From: Microbulbifer variabilis
Lineage (GTDB): Bacteria; Pseudomonadota; Gammaproteobacteria; Pseudomonadales; Cellvibrionaceae
Direction: 5' to 3'
Assembly: GCF_020524905.1 (NCBI RefSeq)
Contig: NZ_JAIVKI010000002.1
Location: forward strand, 310,001 to 374,000
Length of the DNA stretch: 64,000 bases
The position numbers and the translations under genes were made by a program. Shown here piece by piece: positions 58,390-64,000 of this stretch. Numbering within the stretch: the stretch's first letter is position 1; every line of letters starts with the position of its first letter. Under the pieces are notes generated by a model. That model was not told where the DNA came from. It worked only from the letters and a program-made list of their open reading frames with translations, and did no database searches.

Positions 58390-61300
58390 CTATAGCGCTT
58401 CTACCACCATAAGGTTGTCGTCTGGGTTTTTATCAATCATTTTGATGTAGGGATCAATACCGGCGATGCCCGGTTTGCCCTCCACTTCAAATTCCAGCGT
58501 GGTGGTCTGTTCGCTGATCTCCTGTTTGGCGAAATAGAGCACATTGTCGGGATTAGAGTTCTTGTCGGGATCTTCCTTGAAAATGGCGACATCTATCCAG
58601 TTTTTTATTAGAATTTCCTGCTCTTGTCCTTCCCCATCAGCCTCGAGCTTGTGGGCTTCAAGCTCCAGCAGAACACGATAGTTTCCATTCTCTAAAAGCT
58701 CGGAGGTGGCCTTTGCGACTTTTAGGTCAAATAAAACCACCCTTTCCAACATATCGGTGATCAGTTCCTGCTGAGATGCTTCGGCGTGCGCCCGCAGTTT
58801 CGCTACCAGATCCATACTGGTGGGATAGGGGTCACTGGAGAAGCCCTTCTCTTTCAGCAATGAAGCCAGGGCTGAATTGACGGCATCCTCACCCATGGCG
58901 TCCTTGAGGGCATACATAGCCACAGCACCCTTTCGGTAATGGATGTACGGTTGGTCCTCATTGCGATTTAAAGGAAGCTCTTCGAGTAATTCAGTCCCCC
59001 GTGCGCTCAGGTAACGATCCAGCTCATACTTGAGGAAGCGACGAATTTTTTCCGGGCCGTATTCCCGCTCCATAACCATTAGGGCCGAGTATTGGGCCAG
59101 GGTTTCCGACAGCATAGTGGCGCCCTGCACATTGGCTCCGATTAACTGATGTGCCCACCACTGGTGTGCCACCTCGTGGGCGGTCACGTAGAAGACGTAA
59201 TCAATTTCATCCGGGTCCCGCAGGTCAGCGATAAAGCCGATGGATTCTGAGAAGGGCACCGTATTAGGAAATGCCTGTGCAAAAGTCTCATAGCCTGGAA
59301 ATTCAACGATACGCAGTTGGCGGTATTGATAGGGGCTAAAAGCCACTGTGAAATACTCCAGGGACTTCTTCACGCTTTCAATCATGCGGTCCACGTTGTA
59401 GTCGTGGGGCTTATGATGGTAGACCTCAATGGCGACATCCTGCCACTGGTCTTTGACCACGGTGTAGTCCGCAGAAAGGTAGGAAAAGAAGTTGTGAATC
59501 GGGGCATCCATTTTGTAGTGGAAATAATGGCGCTTCCCCTCCTGCCAGTCTTTTTGCAGATAGCCAGGTGCCAGCGCTATTTGCCCAATAGAGGTGCTGA
59601 CGGTGGTTTCAAAATTGATCCAGTCGGAGTCACCGCGCAGATAGGATTCTCGATAGTGATCTTTGTCCTCCAGTTTGGGCATACGCTGCGGCGGCGGCAG
59701 GTCGTGCTTCTTGCGCAGGTGGCGATCGGTTAACTCCATATTGTTGTTGTAACCGATAAAGGGCAAGGCTTCATAGTTGTTAAAGAAAGTGCCATTTTTC
59801 ACCAGGGTGGTGGAGGAGCCGGAATTCATAAAACCGCGATTGATCCTGCTCAAGTCAAATTCCAGCGTGAGGGATTCGCCAGGCTCCAGGGGCTGTGTCA
59901 GGTCGAAGAAATAGTGGCCAAAGCGTTCATCCTTTTCGCGCAATTTGGCCTGACTCAGGGATAACTGGTTAACCGTGAGGCCGCGATCCAGCCCGATAAC
60001 TACCTCGTTGATAGATTCATTGCGTTTGTTAACCAGAAAGTAACGTCCGCGTACCTCGTAACGGCGCTCTTCGGGGAAGATATCCACATCCACGTTGACA
60101 TCAGTGATATGTGGTTCTGGCTTGTCTTCCAGGGCTTTGTACTTTTTCTCGTAGTCTACAGCCAGTTGCTCTCGATCCTTACTGGTTTCGTAGTTATTGA
60201 GGATATTGGTGTTGTAGAAAATAAAGGTTCCACTGCCGATAAACAGTAGTAAGGCCGTGGTGGCAGCCATACGGCTGGGTAGCCCGAGCTGGAAGCGCAG
60301 GGCTTTGATTCTGCTGAGTAGTGGGGCCAGGGTGCCTCGCTGCCAGAGTCCATAACTCAAAATCGCTAATATCAAACTGAAGCAGGCCCAGTAAAACGCA
60401 AACCAGGCCCGACCCTGCTCAAAATGCCCATAGCCATTCATATCGGAGTAAGGCGCGTTATTCCAACCTGCAAACTGATAGAGATTGTGTTCGAAGCCCA
60501 GACTACCGAGCACAATAGTACTGATTAGGTAAGCCACCATCAGTAACATGGCCAGGAATTTATTGCGGGTGATTACCTGGACAAAAATAGAGAGGATCGC
60601 CATCAGGTAGAAAGGCATCGCGAACTGATACCAGAGGCCATAAAAATAGAGCCCAGGTTCCAGGGTGGTGTATCCCTTGCCAAGCTGCACGGCGATAGTG
60701 GTGAGCATACTGGCAATCAATATACCGGCCAGAACCACCAGCATCGCGATGAATTTACTCGCTACAAAAACCCAACTTGGTGTTGGCACCGCGTCCATGA
60801 TTTCGTGGCAGCCAGCCTGGCGTTCGCGCCATACCAATTCGGCCCCATAGTAGATCAGGATAATCATCATGATCAGGCCAAAAGCGCCCTCTATCAGGTT
60901 CACCATAGAGCGCGTTACGGGGTATACCGCAGTACCAAACCAAGCTTCCAGATTGATTGATGCTCCGAGTACATTGAGAACACCAATAGCCAGGATTACC
61001 CAAAAGGCCAGGCTTTTTACTACGGCTTTTACTTCGAAACCACAGCGTACCCGGAACTGCTGCCAAATAGTGGCTGTGCCAAAAATAGGGGTGATTCGCG
61101 GTAGAGGTTTGTTGTAACGAGGTTCTTCTTCAGTCTGGGATTCAGTTGCGCGACGGCGCGACCAGAATGACTTTCCTTCGACAAAGGAAAAACGGCTGTA
61201 GCCTAATCCTAAGATTAACAGGCTGGCCCCCAGCCATATCACGCGATTGGTAAGAAACTCACCCTCCAGGGCAATCATGGAAGTATTGCGGTCGAAGGCG

Positions 61301-61971
61301 GTCCAATAACGGGTGGCATTTTCGAAGGCTGCGAAGCCGAAGGGGTCTGCCAGTGCGGCGATACTGCGATAGGCGGGTTCATCCATCAGCCCTTGGCTGG
61401 TGAAATAGAGTACCAGAAAGGCAATCAGTCCCAGGTAGGTGGCCATCATGCTGCGAGTTATGGCTGCCAGACTGAAAAACATTGCACTGCAAAACAGCAT
61501 GGTGGGAAGGATAAGTACAAACAGTGTTTGCAGGTAATGGGATAGTTGGGTTGGGCCCAATCGCTCCGGGTCTAACCAGGGCATCCAAGAGCCTATCAGC
61601 ATACCCAAAGCTGCTGCTGAAAATACCAGAAAAGCGACTGTAAAGGAGCCAGTGAAGCGCCCCAATAAATAGTCCCGCTTAGTAACAGGAGTGCTAAAGA
61701 CGATACCATCCATTTTCATGTCGCGATCTCGCAATACCGGATTGGCTGCGAATGCGGCAGTAATAAAAATACTGAACAGGCACATAACCAACAGGGTTTG
61801 CATGATGGCGAAAGGCGAATTGATCAGGGTACTGCCTCCACCGCCCCCGATCTGTATATTGTCGATGGTGGTCGCGCCGAAAGTCAGCAGAAAAAATACC
61901 AGACTCGTGACATAAAATACCGGCTGGCGCAGCTGGTAATGAAATTCAAACTTAGCAACAGATATAAACAT
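58390..61971 (-). CDS. ABC transporter permease fused to an M1-family aminopeptidase
   Basis: 1193 residues. The N-terminal half is a gliding-motility/ABC-2-type permease with about twelve membrane helices in two six-helix sets (YVTSLVFFLLTFGATTI onward, and again from FEVKAVVKSLAFWVILAIGVLNVLGA). The C-terminal half is an M1 metallopeptidase with HEVAHQWWAHQLIGANVQGATMLSETLAQY: HExxH near residue 931 and a second Glu 18 residues later. The peptidase domain is expected in the periplasm. I start it at ATG 61971 (MFISVAKFEFHYQLRQ), after GGGGGAGGAT; 114 bases of in-frame upstream sequence overlap the ATPase gene. The adjacent ATPase gene completes the transporter. Confidence 0.9.
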   Translation of the reverse strand: MFISVAKFEFHYQLRQPVFYVTSLVFFLLTFGATTIDNIQIGGGGGSTLINSPFAIMQTLLVMCLFSIFITAAFAANPVLRDRDMKMDGIVFSTPVTKRDYLLGRFTGSFTVAFLVFSAAALGMLIGSWMPWLDPERLGPTQLSHYLQTLFVLILPTMLFCSAMFFSLAAITRSMMATYLGLIAFLVLYFTSQGLMDEPAYRSIAALADPFGFAAFENATRYWTAFDRNTSMIALEGEFLTNRVIWLGASLLILGLGYSRFSFVEGKSFWSRRRATESQTEEEPRYNKPLPRITPIFGTATIWQQFRVRCGFEVKAVVKSLAFWVILAIGVLNVLGASINLEAWFGTAVYPVTRSMVNLIEGAFGLIMMIILIYYGAELVWRERQAGCHEIMDAVPTPSWVFVASKFIAMLVVLAGILIASMLTTIAVQLGKGYTTLEPGLYFYGLWYQFAMPFYLMAILSIFVQVITRNKFLAMLLMVAYLISTIVLGSLGFEHNLYQFAGWNNAPYSDMNGYGHFEQGRAWFAFYWACFSLILAILSYGLWQRGTLAPLLSRIKALRFQLGLPSRMAATTALLLFIGSGTFIFYNTNILNNYETSKDREQLAVDYEKKYKALEDKPEPHITDVNVDVDIFPEERRYEVRGRYFLVNKRNESINEVVIGLDRGLTVNQLSLSQAKLREKDERFGHYFFDLTQPLEPGESLTLEFDLSRINRGFMNSGSSTTLVKNGTFFNNYEALPFIGYNNNMELTDRHLRKKHDLPPPQRMPKLEDKDHYRESYLRGDSDWINFETTVSTSIGQIALAPGYLQKDWQEGKRHYFHYKMDAPIHNFFSYLSADYTVVKDQWQDVAIEVYHHKPHDYNVDRMIESVKKSLEYFTVAFSPYQYRQLRIVEFPGYETFAQAFPNTVPFSESIGFIADLRDPDEIDYVFYVTAHEVAHQWWAHQLIGANVQGATMLSETLAQYSALMVMEREYGPEKIRRFLKYELDRYLSARGTELLEELPLNRNEDQPYIHYRKGAVAMYALKDAMGEDAVNSALASLLKEKGFSSDPYPTSMDLVAKLRAHAEASQQELITDMLERVVLFDLKVAKATSELLENGNYRVLLELEAHKLEADGEGQEQEILIKNWIDVAIFKEDPDKNSNPDNVLYFAKQEISEQTTTLEFEVEGKPGIAGIDPYIKMIDKNPDDNLMVVEAL

Positions 61972-61990
61972 ATCGATATCCTCCCCCGCT

Positions 61991-62884
61991 TTAAGCGGCG
62001 CTAGCCACTCGAGCTTTTTCATTGCTGAATAAGGTGGAGAAGTAGACATCTTCCAGGTCGGGCTGCAGCTGCACGAACTTTTCATCCGGTTGGGAATTTG
62101 CTAATACATGTACAACATGGCGGCCGGCTAATAGGCGGGTAGAAATCACATCGAACTTATTGCGGCATGTTTCCAGCTCTGATTTATCGACGATGCGTCG
62201 CCACACACGCCCTTGCAATTTAGAGGTCAATTCTTCGGGTTTGCCCTCTGCGACAATTTTGCCTGCGGCGAGAATGGCCATATTGGGGCATAGATCGGCA
62301 ACATCCTCCACGATATGGGTGGAGAGTATTACCACCACGTTTTCACCGATTTCGCTGAGCAGGTTATGAAAACGGTTGCGCTCCTGTGGATCGAGGCCGG
62401 CTGTGGGTTCATCGACAATAATCAGGCGCGGATCACCGATCAGCGCCTGGGCAATGCCGAAGCGCTGACGCATGCCCCCAGAGTAGCCGCTCAAATTTTT
62501 CTTGCGATCGCGAAATAAATTGGTCTGATGTAGTAATTCAGCAACCAGCTCGCGGCGTTCCTTGCGATTATTGATACCTTTGAGTACCGCCATATGATCG
62601 AGCATATCCTCGGCACTGATTCTCGGATAAACGCCAAAATCTTGAGGTAGATAACCCAGTGTGCTGCGTATTTTCTGAGGGTTGGTGACCACATCAATTC
62701 CATCAAAACTGACGGAGCCACTATCTGCCATTTGCAGGGTGGCGATGGTGCGCATTAATGAGGACTTACCGGCTCCGTTAGGGCCGAGTAACCCAAACAT
62801 ACCCTTTGGAATATCTAAGTTGACATTATTTAGGGCGTGTACGCCATTTTCATAGGTCTTGGAAAGATTGGTGATTTTCAACAT
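61991..62884 (-). CDS. ABC transporter ATP-binding protein
   Basis: 297 residues. Walker A is GPNGAGKSS (34-42), the signature is LSGYSGGMRQRFGIAQAL, and Walker B is LIIVDEPTAGLDP. Partner of the permease-peptidase fusion directly downstream on the same strand, 19 bp away. The C-terminal 80 residues (beyond the D-loop region, with VWRRIVDKSELETCRNKFD) resemble the ABC-2 exporters' extra domain. Substrate unknown; export of a peptide-related compound is a guess from the linked aminopeptidase. Confidence 0.93.
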   Translation of the reverse strand: MLKITNLSKTYENGVHALNNVNLDIPKGMFGLLGPNGAGKSSLMRTIATLQMADSGSVSFDGIDVVTNPQKIRSTLGYLPQDFGVYPRISAEDMLDHMAVLKGINNRKERRELVAELLHQTNLFRDRKKNLSGYSGGMRQRFGIAQALIGDPRLIIVDEPTAGLDPQERNRFHNLLSEIGENVVVILSTHIVEDVADLCPNMAILAAGKIVAEGKPEELTSKLQGRVWRRIVDKSELETCRNKFDVISTRLLAGRHVVHVLANSQPDEKFVQLQPDLEDVYFSTLFSNEKARVASAA

Positions 62885-63170
62885 ATTTAATTCCCTTTTA
62901 CTGTTTATTATCTGTTTTTATTTATTTTCAACATCGATAGCCCAAATACTCCACGGATGAAATAGTGGTGATAGTCACTGCTTTAATATCAATGTAACAA
63001 GAGGCGATGATAAAAAGAGGGACAGCAAGGTAGATTGAAAGTTTTTAAGGGCGAAGAGTTTTTAGTGGTGATGCCGCTAATTAGTGTATTTGTACCCAGA
63101 GACAGAAAAGAAACCGGTACTGCGGAGCCGGCCTCTCTTTAAATTGGTGTTCAAGTAGTGCTTGTAAAGG
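62885..63170. other. Intergenic region, no gene seen
   Basis: 286 AT-rich bases between the ABC operon (transcribed leftwards) and the TRAP permease stop. It holds the ABC promoter. The TRAP terminator, if intrinsic, is not obvious. Confidence 0.5.
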
Positions 63171-64000
63171 TTATTGCTGAACAACTCCCGGAAGCCAAGT
63201 TACCAGAGCAGGCCAGAGTGCCAATAAACACAATATCAGCAACTGAATAGCGATAAATGGCATAACGCCGCGATAGATCGCGGAGGTGGCTACTGAGCTT
63301 GGTGCAACACCGCGAAGATAGAAGAGCGCAAAGCCAAAGGGCGGTGTAAGGAAAGAGGTCTGCAGGTTGATTGCAATCATAATTCCCAGCCATACCGGGT
63401 CTAAGCCCATTGCCAGCAGAACCGGCCCGACGATGGGCACCACCACAAAGGTAATCTCGATAAAGTCGAGAATAAAACCGAGCAGGAAGATTACCAGCAT
63501 CACCAACAGTGTTGCGCCGACAACACCTCCGGGCAGGTTGTGGAAAATGCTGGTAACTAACTCTTCTCCACCGTAACCGCGGAAAACCAGGGAAAACAGT
63601 GAAGCGCCAATGAGGATGGCAAAAACCATTGCACTTATCTGCAAAGTGCTGCGACCCACCTCCCCCGCTTGTGCCCGGTGCAGAGCGCCACGGCGGTAAG
63701 CCAGCAAAGCTGCACCGAGGGCACCCACGGCAGCTGCTTCTGTGGGCGTCGCAGCACCGGCAATAATCGATCCCAGCACCAACAACATCAGAGCGATAGG
63801 GGGGAAAAGGCTGCTGAGTAGGGGCCAAACTTCCAAAGATACCTGTTCAGTAGCCGGGGTCTTGGTCGATGGGTGGCGCGCCACGAGCAACAGGTAAAGG
63901 ATGTAAGCTGCCACTAGCAGCATGCCTGGGATAATGGCGCCGATAAACAGATCGCCAACGCTAACCGGCTTGGGATTAAAAACACCCGCAGACAGCTGTG
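63171..64000 (-). CDS. TRAP transporter large permease (DctM), 3' part
   Basis: The frame is open through the right edge and reads QLSAGVFNPKPVSVGDLFIGAIIPGM at the boundary, so the N-terminal part lies outside the window. At least six membrane helices are visible with DctM features: GSIIAGAATPTEAAAVGALGAALLAYRRG, NLPGGVVGATLLVMLVIFLLGFILDFIEI and NLQTSFLTPPFGFALFYLRG. It imports an organic acid with a periplasmic binding protein and small DctQ subunit. The DctP-type gene at 56603-57772 could be its partner. Confidence 0.9.
   Translation of the reverse strand, partial: QLSAGVFNPKPVSVGDLFIGAIIPGMLLVAAYILYLLLVARHPSTKTPATEQVSLEVWPLLSSLFPPIALMLLVLGSIIAGAATPTEAAAVGALGAALLAYRRGALHRAQAGEVGRSTLQISAMVFAILIGASLFSLVFRGYGGEELVTSIFHNLPGGVVGATLLVMLVIFLLGFILDFIEITFVVVPIVGPVLLAMGLDPVWLGIMIAINLQTSFLTPPFGFALFYLRGVAPSSVATSAIYRGVMPFIAIQLLILCLLALWPALVTWLPGVVQQ

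Overview
The window looks like the origin-proximal part of a gammaproteobacterial chromosome. The order mnmE | gap | mnmG-rsmG-parA-parB-atpIBEFHAGDC ... glmU ... glmR-glmS, the HexR/UvrD/TRAP gene types and the three Na+/K+:H+ antiporters suggest a marine member of the Cellvibrionales (Microbulbifer-like). The taxon is an inference from gene content; no rRNA gene is present.

Layout. 1-14.1 kb: tRNA-modification genes, a 0.9-kb gap with degenerate DnaA boxes and an AT-rich stretch (candidate oriC), chromosome partitioning genes and a complete F-type ATP synthase operon closed by a strong terminator. 14.2-17.6 kb: an AT-richer set of accessory genes (exported glycosidase-like protein, VOC protein, GST, formate/nitrite-type channel). 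17.7-21.0 kb: a large exported propeller-amidohydrolase. 21.2-28.9 kb: glmU, a three-gene 2-oxo-acid dehydrogenase cluster without E3, a DeoR-type regulator and glmS.

28.9-42.8 kb: the accessory highlight. A Tn7-like element sits at the classical attTn7 position: it starts 25 bp after the glmS stop, is bounded by a perfect 5-bp duplication (GTTTA), and has TGT...ACA termini and five TnsB-type sites resembling the Tn7 sites (GACAATAAAGT...). Only a decayed tnsA remains. The cargo is an 8.8-kb secreted SpvB/TcdB/Rhs toxin gene followed by a module array: immunity-type genes, two headless orphan toxin tips (one with a deaminase HAE/PCxxC signature), four near-identical hairpin terminators and four complete, truncated or broken copies of two antisense XRE regulator genes. 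It reads as a history of toxin-tip and immunity exchange inside a Tn7-like element that can no longer move by itself.

42.8-64 kb: alpha/beta hydrolase (its start codon touches the transposon end), quinone oxidoreductase (preceded by a DnaA-box-like cluster), three cation:proton antiporters, DoxX, GST, a Bcr/CflA exporter, hexR divergent from a LexA-box-bearing uvrD, a TRAP binding protein, a YciA thioesterase, an ABC permease fused to an M1 aminopeptidase with its ATPase, and the 3' part of a TRAP large permease running off the right edge.
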